The notes under the pieces were generated by a model. The model was not told the origin of the DNA, did no database searches, and saw nothing but the letters and a program-made list of their open reading frames with translations. The position numbers and the translations under genes were made by a program. Positions 17,156-23,535 of a stretch of DNA of 34,565 nt are shown here, piece after piece (the stretch's first letter is position 1; each line of letters begins with the position of its first letter). Source of the stretch: a virus; IMG/VR virus record IMGVR_UViG_3300025410_000623, positions 1-34,565 of that record. One strand, given 5' to 3'.

Positions 17156-17963
17156 AATATTAGTAACTGGAGGATCTGGCTATATAGGGCAAGCCACAAT
17201 GTCTCTTATACCTAAAGCAATAAACGCTGATTTAAGAGATAATGGTTATCCAGTCAATCTTTTAAATTATAACGATCTGTATTTTTACATGATGTCAAAA
17301 GAAATAAAAGCTGTTCTACACTTAGCTGCCTTTAAAAGCATAAATGATTCTTTAATTAATCCTGTAAAATATTATTATAACAATATGGTATCAAGCTTAA
17401 ATATTTTAAAAGTTTGTAAAGAATTAAATATTCCAATTGTTTTTGCTTCAAGTGCTGCAATATATAACAATAGCAATCCATATTCAAAAACAAAAATGTT
17501 TTTTGAAGAAATAATTAAAGATTCTTTTGTTGACTATATAATTTTAAGATACTTTAATGTAGGTGGACTTATTAAAAATCCAAATGAATATCAGAAAGAA
17601 AATGTTTTTGATATAATTAGAGATTGTTTAAATTTAGATAAACATTTTACTTTAAATAAATATACATCTCCAAGAGATTATTCTCATGTTATGGACATTG
17701 CTGAAATTAATGTTGAAGCTTTAAAAATGGTTATGGGCGGGATTAAAAATAAAACATACGATGTTTACTCAGGTAGCAGCACTTCCTTAGATACAATAAT
17801 AAACATGTATAAAGAAAAAGGTTTTAATATTAAAACAGTAGAAAATAGCAATGTTGTTGAAAAAGAAGTACAAATAAATAAAAATAGATTTCCTCATATA
17901 AACAAGTTTAATATTGAAGACATTATAGATTCAGAAATTAAGTATGGCGTTGACAAAAAATAA
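17130..17963 (+). CDS. NAD-dependent sugar-nucleotide epimerase, GalE-like
   Basis: A 277-residue extended short-chain dehydrogenase/reductase. The Rossmann motif G14-x2-G17-x2-G20 is in LVTGGSGYIG, HLAAFKS follows near residue 65, FASSAAIY near 106-112, and the catalytic Y118-x3-K122 is in NPYSKTK. ILRYFNVGG near 138-146 is typical of UDP-glucose/UDP-GlcNAc 4-epimerases. It is about 60 residues shorter than GalE, so the sugar-binding part is reduced. It probably makes or alters the sugar nucleotide used by the upstream glycosyltransferase. The start is uncertain: ATG 17130 overlaps the previous gene by 26 bases, and ATG 17139, which gives MLYEDKILVTGG, is equally plausible. The end lies inside the next promoter. 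Confidence 0.83.
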   Translation: MVKMLYEDKILVTGGSGYIGQATMSLIPKAINADLRDNGYPVNLLNYNDLYFYMMSKEIKAVLHLAAFKSINDSLINPVKYYYNNMVSSLNILKVCKELNIPIVFASSAAIYNNSNPYSKTKMFFEEIIKDSFVDYIILRYFNVGGLIKNPNEYQKENVFDIIRDCLNLDKHFTLNKYTSPRDYSHVMDIAEINVEALKMVMGGIKNKTYDVYSGSSTSLDTIINMYKEKGFNIKTVENSNVVEKEVQINKNRFPHINKFNIEDIIDSEIKYGVDKK

Positions 17964-17979
17964 GTGCGTGTGCTATACT
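17950..17979 (+). promoter_or_regulatory. sigma-70-type promoter for coiled-coil genes
   Basis: TTGACA (17950-17955) and TATACT (17974-17979) are 18 bases apart, with TGC as an extended -10. The -35 lies inside the end of the epimerase gene. Predicted start near 17986 leaves a 16-base leader containing GGGGAA before ATG 18002. This placement argues against the in-frame GTG at 17990 as start codon. Confidence 0.75.
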
Positions 17980-18001
17980 CTAAAAGACAGTGGGGAACAA
18001 T

Positions 18002-18298
18002 ATGGATAAAAATGAACTAATTATTACTGCATTAAAACAAAGATTAAGTGAAGTGATGGCAGGTTATGAAATGCAGATTGCAAATTTAAGAGCGGATTAT
18101 ACGATCTTAGTTGATTCTAATGATGAAAAAGATAAAACGACAGAAGAAATTTCTAGGTTGCTTAATGAAAAAACACAAATAGAAGAAACTTTGCGTGAAA
18201 GTATTCGTTTGTACGAAGAGGATATAAGGGTTTTAAAATTAAGATATGAAAAATTAGAAAAAACACATAATTCTTATAAAAAGAAAACAGAAAAATAA
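18002..18298 (+). CDS. small coiled-coil protein, paralogue of next gene
   Basis: A 98-residue protein that is almost entirely helical and highly charged, with heptad-like spacing of hydrophobic residues from end to end (ISRLLNEKTQIEETLRESI). The N-terminal half (MDKNELIITALKQRLSEVMA, then GYEMQIANLRADY) aligns with the start of the next gene. Such short coiled-coil proteins occur in phage structural regions as oligomerisation or scaffold-like pieces, but no specific function is known. ATG 18002 is preferred over GTG 17990 because of the GGGGAA ribosome site and the position of the promoter. It is the first gene of a new transcription unit. Confidence 0.75.
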   Translation: MDKNELIITALKQRLSEVMAGYEMQIANLRADYTILVDSNDEKDKTTEEISRLLNEKTQIEETLRESIRLYEEDIRVLKLRYEKLEKTHNSYKKKTEK

Positions 18299-18318
18299 TA
18301 CAACAAAAAAGGATAAAA

Positions 18319-18495
18319 ATGGAAAAAGCAGAGTTAGTTATAACGGCATTACAACAGCGTATTGGAGAAATAGTTTCAAATTATGAAACGCAGATTGCTA
18401 TTCTTCGTGCAGAAATTACACAACTTATGGATAAGGATAATAGCAGTGATGCGTCTGCCCAAGCTATTTCAACAGCACCAGCAAATAATTCCTAA
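18319..18495 (+). CDS. short coiled-coil protein, paralogue of previous gene
   Basis: A 58-residue protein with ribosome site AAAAAAGGATAAAAATG. It begins MEKAELVITALQQRIGEIVS and continues NYETQIAILRAEITQLMDKD, aligning without gaps to the first 40 residues of the preceding protein (E-L-I/V-I-T-A-L-x-Q-R, Y-E-x-Q-I-A-x-L-R-A). The copy is shorter and ends in an Ala/Ser/Asn tail rather than the long second helix. The pair looks like a tandem gene duplication with later shortening. Its last 47 bases overlap the next gene in another frame. Confidence 0.72.
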   Translation: MEKAELVITALQQRIGEIVSNYETQIAILRAEITQLMDKDNSSDASAQAISTAPANNS

Positions 18496-18853
18496 AAACT
18501 ATAACCCTATAGTCCCTAGCGGATTAATTGCTCATACTGAGAAGGGTTATTTTTATATCAAAGGTAATAAAAAGTTTAAATTTGTATCTGAGAGGGCCAT
18601 GCTTTCATGGTCCCTCCCAATTATTAATACAACAGAAAATAAACTAAGTAAACTTATTACCGCTGGTACTTTGGGATTTCGTGATGGAACTTTGATAAAA
18701 GACATCTCTGATGGTAAAATGTATCTAGTAAGCGATTCAAAACGCCGTCATATTATTGACCCAGATGTGCTAGAATGGCTTAACGTAGAAATTATTGGGG
18801 CGGGACAAAAAGAAGTCCTAATACACGAAGAGGGAGAACCAATTGGCAGTTAA
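18449..18853 (+). CDS. unknown virion-associated or surface protein
   Basis: The protein is about 134 residues from ATG 18449; the upstream in-frame ATG at 18383 lies entirely inside the coiled-coil gene and is unlikely. AAGGAT about ten bases upstream is a weak ribosome site. The recognisable part is YFYIKGNKKFKFVSERAML and, later, LGFRDGTLIKDISDGKMYLV followed by SDSKRRHIIDP. The pattern DGTLIK..., (V/M)YLV.(D/N)..(K/R)R.I is seen in repeats of secreted actinobacterial cell-surface proteins and phage structural proteins. That suggests an extracytoplasmic or virion role, but no family is assigned. An internal GC-rich hairpin at 18592-18616 is unusual for this AT-rich genome. Confidence 0.68.
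   Translation: MRLPKLFQQHQQIIPKNYNPIVPSGLIAHTEKGYFYIKGNKKFKFVSERAMLSWSLPIINTTENKLSKLITAGTLGFRDGTLIKDISDGKMYLVSDSKRRHIIDPDVLEWLNVEIIGAGQKEVLIHEEGEPIGS
18592..18616 (+). other. GC-rich hairpin inside a coding region
   Basis: GAGGGCCATG (18592-18601) pairs with CATGG-T-CCCTC (18606-18616), giving ten base pairs with one bulged T and a CTTT loop. No T-run follows, so it is not a simple intrinsic terminator. Confidence 0.5.
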
Positions 18854-19295
18854 TACCACAGTAGATAATGCAGTAATTGATTATACGGCTATCGCAAGCC
18901 TTTTGCAGACTGTTAAAAGCCATGATGATCTTTTTGTACAATTTAGTTCAGGATCACTAGGAAATATTGCTACAGACACATTGTCTGGAGGAACAGTAAC
19001 AACATCTGGCAATCCAATTCCAGCATCTTCATTTTTAATGCAAGGTGCTCAAATTAATGGAACGCTAACAAATGGTAATGCTGTTGTAAAAGTATTGTGG
19101 GGTCAAGCTTTTGGCGGGACTCCAATTGTTACTGCAACACCAGTAATGACTCCTTCTACAGCAAGTCCATCAACTTATATTCAATCAATTGATGGTACTA
19201 CTGGAGCAACCATAGTAATCAACAATAATGATTCTGCAACAAAAACTGCAGCATTTACCTTACAAGTACTTGCATTAGGTGTAAGAGCTTCCTAA
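18843..19295 (+). CDS. putative small virion protein, fibre-tip-like
   Basis: A 150-residue protein starting at TTG 18843, with a strong GAGGGAG ribosome site six bases upstream, overlapping the previous stop by 11 bases. It starts MAVNTTVDNAVIDYTAIASL. A short helical head is followed by a Thr/Ser/Gly-rich beta region: VVKVLWGQAFGGTPIVTATP and then ATIVINNNDSATKTAAFTLQ. This resembles C-terminal knob or receptor-binding domains of phage fibres (H-type-lectin-like texture), but I cannot name a family. The context of small structural candidates before the HNH gene supports a virion role. An assembly or decoration protein is also possible. Confidence 0.6.
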   Translation: MAVNTTVDNAVIDYTAIASLLQTVKSHDDLFVQFSSGSLGNIATDTLSGGTVTTSGNPIPASSFLMQGAQINGTLTNGNAVVKVLWGQAFGGTPIVTATPVMTPSTASPSTYIQSIDGTTGATIVINNNDSATKTAAFTLQVLALGVRAS

Positions 19296-19555
19296 TGTAC
19301 GATCCTATCAAGTTTTGGACAAAACGAGATAGAAAAATCAGCAAAGAAGGATATGTTCTAATAAAAGTACCAGAACATCCTAAAAATTTTAAAGGCTGGT
19401 ACTATGAGCATCGTCTCATGATTGAAAAAGAATTAAATAGAATGATTGAAGATTGGGAAACCATTCATCATATTAATGAAAATAAGACTGATAATAGATT
19501 AATTAATCTATTTCTTTGCTCAAGATTAGAGCATAATAAAGCACACGCTGCTTGA
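19295..19555 (+). CDS. free-standing HNH endonuclease
   Basis: An 86-residue HNH nuclease of the homing-endonuclease type. The text GYVLIKVPEHP (19-29), YYEHRLMIEK (36-45), IHHINENKTDNRLINLFLC (57-75) and SRLEHNKAH (76-84) matches the N-terminal strand, helix and H-H..N..D-N..N-L core of HNH_3 proteins. H58/H59, N67 and H80 are likely catalytic or metal ligands. The ATG overlaps the previous stop by one base. It carries no separate DNA-recognition domain, as is common in phage mobile HNH genes. Its presence between structural and lysis-like genes suggests an insertion, and it is probably a selfish element. A packaging role is less likely. Confidence 0.85.
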   Translation: MYDPIKFWTKRDRKISKEGYVLIKVPEHPKNFKGWYYEHRLMIEKELNRMIEDWETIHHINENKTDNRLINLFLCSRLEHNKAHAA

Positions 19556-19581
19556 CAAAAAACAATACACTACGCTACAAT
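19552..19581 (+). promoter_or_regulatory. sigma-70-type promoter upstream of phosphoesterase
   Basis: TTGACA (19552-19557) and TACAAT (19576-19581) are 18 bases apart. The -35 overlaps the HNH stop codon. Predicted start near 19588 gives a leader of about 19 bases with AAAAAGGA before ATG 19607. Confidence 0.72.
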
Positions 19582-19606
19582 TGACTAAACCTAGAAAAAG
19601 GATTAT

Positions 19607-20368
19607 ATGACTAATGACTTAAAGTGGATGATGGTATCGGATATTCATTTCCCCCGCCATGATCCAAGAAAAGTAGATCTCTTCATGAAAGTTATGAAGT
19701 GGTTTAAGCCAGATGCAGTTGATTTGCTTGGCGATATTGATGATGCAGATTCAACTTCACGTTGGGCTGCTGAGTATCCTGCAGAGTTTAGCATACCAGT
19801 ATCAGATGGTGGCGTAACAGGAACAAGAGATTTTTTGGCAGACCTACGTCGTGTGGCGGGACCAGAAGCAGAAATACATTTTCATGATGGTAATCATGGC
19901 TGGACAAGACATGGTGATTACCTAGCAAAAAAAGCTCCAGCATTTTTAGAATTCATTACGCCTGATTCACTCTATGAGTATAAAAAGCATGGCATTAACT
20001 GGCACGAATATAACGAGCCACCTGTTAAACGCTATGGTGATATGTATGGTCATCATGGTGAGTCCATTTCCAAGAACGCAGGGGAATCAGTACGCAATGA
20101 TGTCAACAACTGGGGCGTATCCTTAGTTCGTGGACATTCTCATCGCATGGGATCATATTATCAAACATACAATATCACTGGACAAGAGTTGCGGGGATAT
20201 GAAATTGGTCATCTATGCGATGAAGACAAGATGGATTATTCAATCCAAAAAAATTGGCAGGCAGGATTTGCAGTGGCACACGTTGTCAATGATTATCCAC
20301 ATATGCAGCTAATACAAATTACACGGGATTATACCTGTGTAGTTGACGGTAAAATTTTTACCGCATAA
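19607..20368 (+). CDS. calcineurin-like metallophosphoesterase
   Basis: A 253-residue protein with the metallophosphoesterase motifs in order: D12-I-H14 in VSDIHFPRHD, G-D43 in LLGDIDDAD, G-N96-H97 in FHDGNHGW, the H149/H150 pair, and G-H177-x-H179 in RGHSHRMG. These residues build a two-metal site that hydrolyses phosphomono- or diesters. Many actinophages carry such a gene; the substrate is unknown, and nucleic acid, cyclic nucleotide or phosphoryl-sugar substrates are all possible. It is the first gene behind the promoter at 19552. The coding sequence uses more C/G third positions than the tail genes in places, a mild sign of separate origin. Confidence 0.85.
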   Translation: MTNDLKWMMVSDIHFPRHDPRKVDLFMKVMKWFKPDAVDLLGDIDDADSTSRWAAEYPAEFSIPVSDGGVTGTRDFLADLRRVAGPEAEIHFHDGNHGWTRHGDYLAKKAPAFLEFITPDSLYEYKKHGINWHEYNEPPVKRYGDMYGHHGESISKNAGESVRNDVNNWGVSLVRGHSHRMGSYYQTYNITGQELRGYEIGHLCDEDKMDYSIQKNWQAGFAVAHVVNDYPHMQLIQITRDYTCVVDGKIFTA

Positions 20369-20384
20369 CCTATAAGGAGAAAAA

Positions 20385-20567
20385 ATGAACGCAAAGCGTA
20401 AGGCTCTCGTAGAGCACTATGTATATGCAACTGCTGCAGCAGCAGTGGCAATTTGGCAGGGTGGAAATCACGATGTCAAGAAGGTAGCTTGGGCAGCACT
20501 TGTTGGTGTCCTTGGTCCAGTTCTTAAGGCTACCATTGACCACTTTAATGCACCAGCAGCAAAGTAA
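20385..20567 (+). CDS. holin-like small membrane protein
   Basis: A 60-residue protein with ribosome site AAGGAGAAAAAATG. Residues 13-24 (YATAAAAVAIWQ) and 33-48 (KVAWAALVGVLGPVLK) are hydrophobic, separated by the polar loop GGNHDVK, and the C-terminus is short. A two-segment protein of this length with the A-A-x-A-x-W-x-G-x-H-D layout is often annotated as a holin or a phage membrane protein. A holin would make pores at lysis time. No endolysin is in this window, so the lysis assignment is position-free and tentative. Confidence 0.6.
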   Translation: MNAKRKALVEHYVYATAAAAVAIWQGGNHDVKKVAWAALVGVLGPVLKATIDHFNAPAAK

Positions 20568-20587
20568 GTAGATAATAAAACTTAATA

Positions 20588-20773
20588 ATGATGACTTGCA
20601 AAAAGTGCACAGGACGAGTATTCGTTGATAGAGTTTATTCCCAAAACCTACGGGTGGAATTGTTCTGTGTCATGTGTGGGAAAAGATGGATGGTCAGAAG
20701 AGATAATAGGTTCGCATCATGGATAGCAAAAAGGGAAGAAATACTGCAGCACGGCTACGGTATTTCTATCTAA
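20588..20773 (+). CDS. small zinc-ribbon protein
   Basis: A 61-residue protein with two CxxC knuckles, C4-K-K-C7 and C27-V-M-C30, in TCKKCTGRVFVDR and LFCVMCGKRW. Proteins with the same DRVYSQN...LFC..CGKRW layout occur widely in aquatic phages and have no known role. The second ATG at 20591 could equally be the start, and no good ribosome site is visible before either. It probably binds one zinc ion and may contact nucleic acid. Its end overlaps the next gene by 55 bases. Confidence 0.7.
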   Translation: MMTCKKCTGRVFVDRVYSQNLRVELFCVMCGKRWMVRRDNRFASWIAKREEILQHGYGISI

Positions 20774-21234
20774 ACGGAAAACTTCATAAAGTTATTCGTC
20801 GTTCAAGAGCTGAAGATCTATTAATAGCTTGGGACTATGAAAAGGGTAAGCGTGTTGCTTATAGTTTGACGGATGTCAATAAAAATAAACAATATGCTTA
20901 CCCCATCTCAGAAGTTGTAAAAATTATAGGTAAGCATGAAGATACCATTAAATGGCATCTTTATAGAGGTGATCTTAAATTCCCGCAACAAAGTTATTCT
21001 TTAAATGGTAATAAAACTCCAGGAAAATATTTTTGGAGTGAAGATGATATTCGTCACATGCACGATTTTTTTAAGACAGTTCATAGAGGTAGACCCCGAA
21101 AAGATGGTATGATTACACCAGGGGACATGCCTAGCAGAGCGGAAATAGAAGCAATGATGAAACAAGAAAATATTTTATACGTTAAAAACAATGATGGGGA
21201 GTTTATCCCAGTTTGGAAACAGCCAGAATGGTAG
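20719..21234 (+). CDS. helix-turn-helix DNA-binding protein with AT-hook
   Basis: A 171-residue protein likely to bind DNA. About residues 12-50 form a small beta domain (RYFYLNGKLHKVIRRSRAED). About 60-118 is a MerR/excisionase-like winged helix: YPISEVVKIIGKHEDTIKWH followed by YFWSEDDIRHMHDFF. Residues 123-130 (RGRPRKDG) are an AT-hook that would insert into the minor groove of AT-rich DNA. Homologues of this layout are common in actinophages just upstream of replication genes, and some are presumed regulators. The start overlaps the zinc ribbon by 55 bases, which is long, but the N-terminal text fits the family. It probably regulates early genes or organises the origin; which one is unknown. 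Confidence 0.78.
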   Translation: MDSKKGRNTAARLRYFYLNGKLHKVIRRSRAEDLLIAWDYEKGKRVAYSLTDVNKNKQYAYPISEVVKIIGKHEDTIKWHLYRGDLKFPQQSYSLNGNKTPGKYFWSEDDIRHMHDFFKTVHRGRPRKDGMITPGDMPSRAEIEAMMKQENILYVKNNDGEFIPVWKQPEW

Positions 21235-21464
21235 ATCATAAGTTAAATAAAGAAGCTAAGCATGTGTTAGATCAATCACTAAAGGTTTTAGAATATGCTA
21301 TGGAGATGGCTGTACAAAAGGATGACCTAGATGCTATGATAGGTATATCAGATCGCTTGATGATGTTGTATCAACATCTTGCTGATAAGAATGTTAAAAA
21401 GTTTAAGCCAGGATTTTCATTGATTGAAAAGGAAGAAATACATGACGAATCAGACGAACGTTAA
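21228..21464 (+). CDS. small helical protein of unknown function
   Basis: A 78-residue, mostly helical protein. ATG 21228, seven bases before the end of the previous gene, is preferred over the in-frame TTG at 21213 because it reduces overlap. The text DQSLKVLEYAMEMAVQKDDL and MIGISDRLMMLYQHL gives two amphipathic helices, and the C-terminus is acidic (EKEEIHDESDER). I do not recognise a family. It sits in a run of small genes leading to the helicase and overlaps the next gene by 23 bases. Confidence 0.7.
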   Translation: MVDHKLNKEAKHVLDQSLKVLEYAMEMAVQKDDLDAMIGISDRLMMLYQHLADKNVKKFKPGFSLIEKEEIHDESDER

Positions 21465-21654
21465 GGTTGAGTTACAGTTTACAAAAAACTTGGGTAACTA
21501 TGAAAGCCTTAAGATAGGTATCAGTGTTGAAGACTTTAAACGTCAAGGTGAAACAACTGATGAAGCAACTGATAGAGTCTACAAGTTTGTTGAAGACAAG
21601 CTTTTGGAAAAAGTTCACGAGATTGAAGAAGATTTAAAAAAGGGTAAGAAATGA
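21442..21654 (+). CDS. conserved-type small phage protein of unknown function
   Basis: A 70-residue protein with ATG 21442 after AAGGAAG, which decides the start over the in-frame TTG at 21424. The text KVELQFTKNLGNYESLKIGI reads like a beta sheet, followed by DEATDRVYKFVEDKLLEKVH, a helix. Proteins with the QFTKNLGNYESLK core are frequent next to recombination and replication genes of actinophages, and their function is unknown. It ends in a basic tail (KKGKK) and overlaps the following ATG by four bases. Confidence 0.72.
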   Translation: MTNQTNVKVELQFTKNLGNYESLKIGISVEDFKRQGETTDEATDRVYKFVEDKLLEKVHEIEEDLKKGKK

Positions 21655-21983
21655 CAAAAGATGAAGCAAAGCTGGCCTACGGCCTAGTTGGGCTTTATTG
21701 TGTTTTGTATAAGCAGAATTATAAGAAGACCCCTATCGTTAATAAGTATAGAGAAAAGTGGGCTATGCAGGATGTTATAGATAGCGTGGGTTATGATAGG
21801 GCTAAGGTTCTATTAGAGTATTATTTTAAGATAACAAAGCCAGGCCACCCCCTTAGTTGGTTTTTCTATAACTTTGAAAAGCTAGATATTACATTGCAGC
21901 AGATAGAAGAAGATAAAACTCGTCGGGAATTAATCAGGGCAAAGACTAAAATTATGGTTGAAGAAAGAGATAATGAACACTGA
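21651..21983 (+). CDS. protein upstream of helicase, possible loader or adaptor
   Basis: A 110-residue helical, basic protein starting at an ATGA overlap. The text WAMQDVIDSVGYDRAKVLLE followed by YYFKITKPGHPLSWFFYNFE is distinctive and rich in aromatic residues. No ATPase motif is present, so it is not a DnaC-type AAA+ loader. Its position immediately before the replicative helicase, with an 11-base overlap, makes a helicase adaptor or loader a reasonable guess, but the sequence alone does not prove it. Confidence 0.65.
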   Translation: MTKDEAKLAYGLVGLYCVLYKQNYKKTPIVNKYREKWAMQDVIDSVGYDRAKVLLEYYFKITKPGHPLSWFFYNFEKLDITLQQIEEDKTRRELIRAKTKIMVEERDNEH

Positions 21984-23196
21984 GGCAGCATTAATTACAG
22001 CAGTTTGTGATAACAAAGATATCTCAACAGTTCTTGCTGATAATATTGATGAGGTATTTACCTCACACAGAGATGTGTGGGAAGGCCTAAAGTCTTACTA
22101 TTTAAAGTTTAAAGCTGTCCCAGATATTTCTGTACTTACTGAAAAGTTTAAAGATTTTGAACCAGTCAAGGTTAAAGGCGAGACAGCGTATTATCTTGAT
22201 CAACTTAAGAATGAATATCTTACAAGCAGAGTTCGCAACCTATTGCTTACATCGGGTGCAAGTTTAAAGACAGAAGCATCTGCAAGAGTTATTGCACAAA
22301 TGCAAACAGAACTTACAGCACTTGGTAGACTTACCGCAAATGTTCGTGACGTTGACTTAACAGATTATAAAGAGGCAGAAAGACATTTTGAAGCAGTTCG
22401 CACAAGATCTGATGCAATGGGCGGTAGTCCAGGAATCATGACTGGCTTTAAAGCTATTGACTATGCATATCCCACAGGAATGGCTCCAGGACACCTTATA
22501 GTGATGATTGGTTGGCCAGGTAAGGGTAAGACATGGTTCTCCTCTTATTTGGCTTGTAAGGCTTGGGAACAGGGCTTTAAACCAATGATTATATCCCTTG
22601 AAATGACTCCTGAAAATATGCGTGACCGTATTTACACAATGCTTGGGTCGGGATTGTTTAAGTCTTCAGACTTTGCTAGAGGTAGTATTGATATTCAACA
22701 ATTTGATGATTGGGGTAAGAAAAAGTTCTTAGATAAAAATGGATTTATTCTTGTATCAAACGAAGGTTCTGGACAAGTTACACCTACAACAGTTCAAGCT
22801 AAGATTGATCAACATAAGCCAGATTTAGTTATCTTAGATTATCATCAGTTGTTTGCTGATTCAAATAATTCAAAAGCACCAACAGAACGTAATATGAATA
22901 TTTCTCGTGAGTTTAAAATGCTTGCTATGAGAAACAATATTCCAGTTATTGATATTACTGCTGCAACTGCAGAAGAAACTGGAGATCATGATTCACCACC
23001 AATGCTTAATCAAGTTGCTTGGTCTAAAGCAATTGAATATGATGCTGATATGGCAATTGCAGTTCATAAAAATCCAGACTCAAATATTATGGAGATTGTA
23101 AGTCGCAAAAATCGTCATGGTACTGAATTTGGAATGTATTTGGACTGGGATTTAAACAGAGGTGTTGTGAAGGAAGTATACGATATACCAACGTAG
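21973..23196 (+). CDS. dnaB: replicative DNA helicase, DnaB-like
   Basis: A 407-residue RecA-fold hexameric helicase that would unwind the fork 5' to 3'. ATG 21973 is chosen over the in-frame TTG 21958. About residues 1-120 form the DnaB N-terminal helical domain (NTEAALITAVCDN). The linker leads to PGIMTGFKAIDYA, then Walker A G180-WPGKGK-T187, then ISLEMTPENMRDRI, and Walker B with D289 in PDLVILDYHQLF. Further sensor and loop text (VAWSKAIEYDADMAIAVHK) is normal for DnaB and gp41-like enzymes. It is slightly shorter than bacterial DnaB (about 470). The primase lies two genes downstream, so the two probably form the phage primosome. Confidence 0.92.
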   Translation: MNTEAALITAVCDNKDISTVLADNIDEVFTSHRDVWEGLKSYYLKFKAVPDISVLTEKFKDFEPVKVKGETAYYLDQLKNEYLTSRVRNLLLTSGASLKTEASARVIAQMQTELTALGRLTANVRDVDLTDYKEAERHFEAVRTRSDAMGGSPGIMTGFKAIDYAYPTGMAPGHLIVMIGWPGKGKTWFSSYLACKAWEQGFKPMIISLEMTPENMRDRIYTMLGSGLFKSSDFARGSIDIQQFDDWGKKKFLDKNGFILVSNEGSGQVTPTTVQAKIDQHKPDLVILDYHQLFADSNNSKAPTERNMNISREFKMLAMRNNIPVIDITAATAEETGDHDSPPMLNQVAWSKAIEYDADMAIAVHKNPDSNIMEIVSRKNRHGTEFGMYLDWDLNRGVVKEVYDIPT

Positions 23197-23220
23197 TATT
23201 TATGTAATCAATCTTTAACT

Positions 23221-23229
23221 TGATATAAT
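23221..23229 (+). promoter_or_regulatory. extended -10 promoter in replication region
   Basis: TGATATAAT is a perfect extended -10 (TATAAT at 23224-23229) in the 54-base gap after the helicase. The 13-base word TGATATAATTGTC is identical to that at 9287. Predicted start near 23236 leaves about 15 bases before ATG 23251. No clear -35 is seen. Confidence 0.62.
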
Positions 23230-23250
23230 TGTCTAGAAAGATTGGTGATC

Positions 23251-23532
23251 ATGTACCCACGTAAAATACATGACTTTTGGATCAACGGAGTCATTAAAGA
23301 TGATTCTAAGTTCCAAAGCTCAAGGGAGAATTATGAAAGACTTTTGGTCCAGCAAATGCGAGACAAAGGTTATGTTCCTGTCCTTGACATGCAACCACAA
23401 TTTAATGTAAAATATAACGAGAGCAAGGATCACTATACTTTCAATCTTGTAATGTACGGCATCTACATCGGTAAAGCCAAAGCATTAAAGTACGAAGGGT
23501 TCTCTGGTCAGAGTTTAATACCTAAAGGATAA
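23251..23532 (+). CDS. small protein between helicase and primase
   Basis: A 93-residue protein. ATG 23251 gives MYPRKIHDFWINGVI; an in-frame TTG and GTG just upstream (23242, 23245) are alternatives, but the predicted transcription start leaves little room for them. The text SRENYERLLVQQMRDKGYVP and FNLVMYGIYIGKAKALKYEG occurs in actinophage proteins always found between helicase and primase; the function is unknown. It could be a replication accessory protein. It is moderately basic with no membrane or zinc motif. Confidence 0.7.
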   Translation: MYPRKIHDFWINGVIKDDSKFQSSRENYERLLVQQMRDKGYVPVLDMQPQFNVKYNESKDHYTFNLVMYGIYIGKAKALKYEGFSGQSLIPKG

Positions 23533-23535
23533 AAA

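Noticed and set aside
18383-18448. Upstream start for the gene at 18449
   Set aside because: It lies wholly within the coiled-coil gene in another frame, reads as unnatural Arg/Leu/Phe-rich text and has no ribosome site.
18592-18616. Intrinsic terminator
   Set aside because: The hairpin is inside a coding region and is not followed by a run of T.
19607-20567. Complete lysis cassette
   Set aside because: There is a holin-like membrane protein, but the neighbouring large gene is a metallophosphoesterase without peptidoglycan-hydrolase motifs, and no endolysin is seen.
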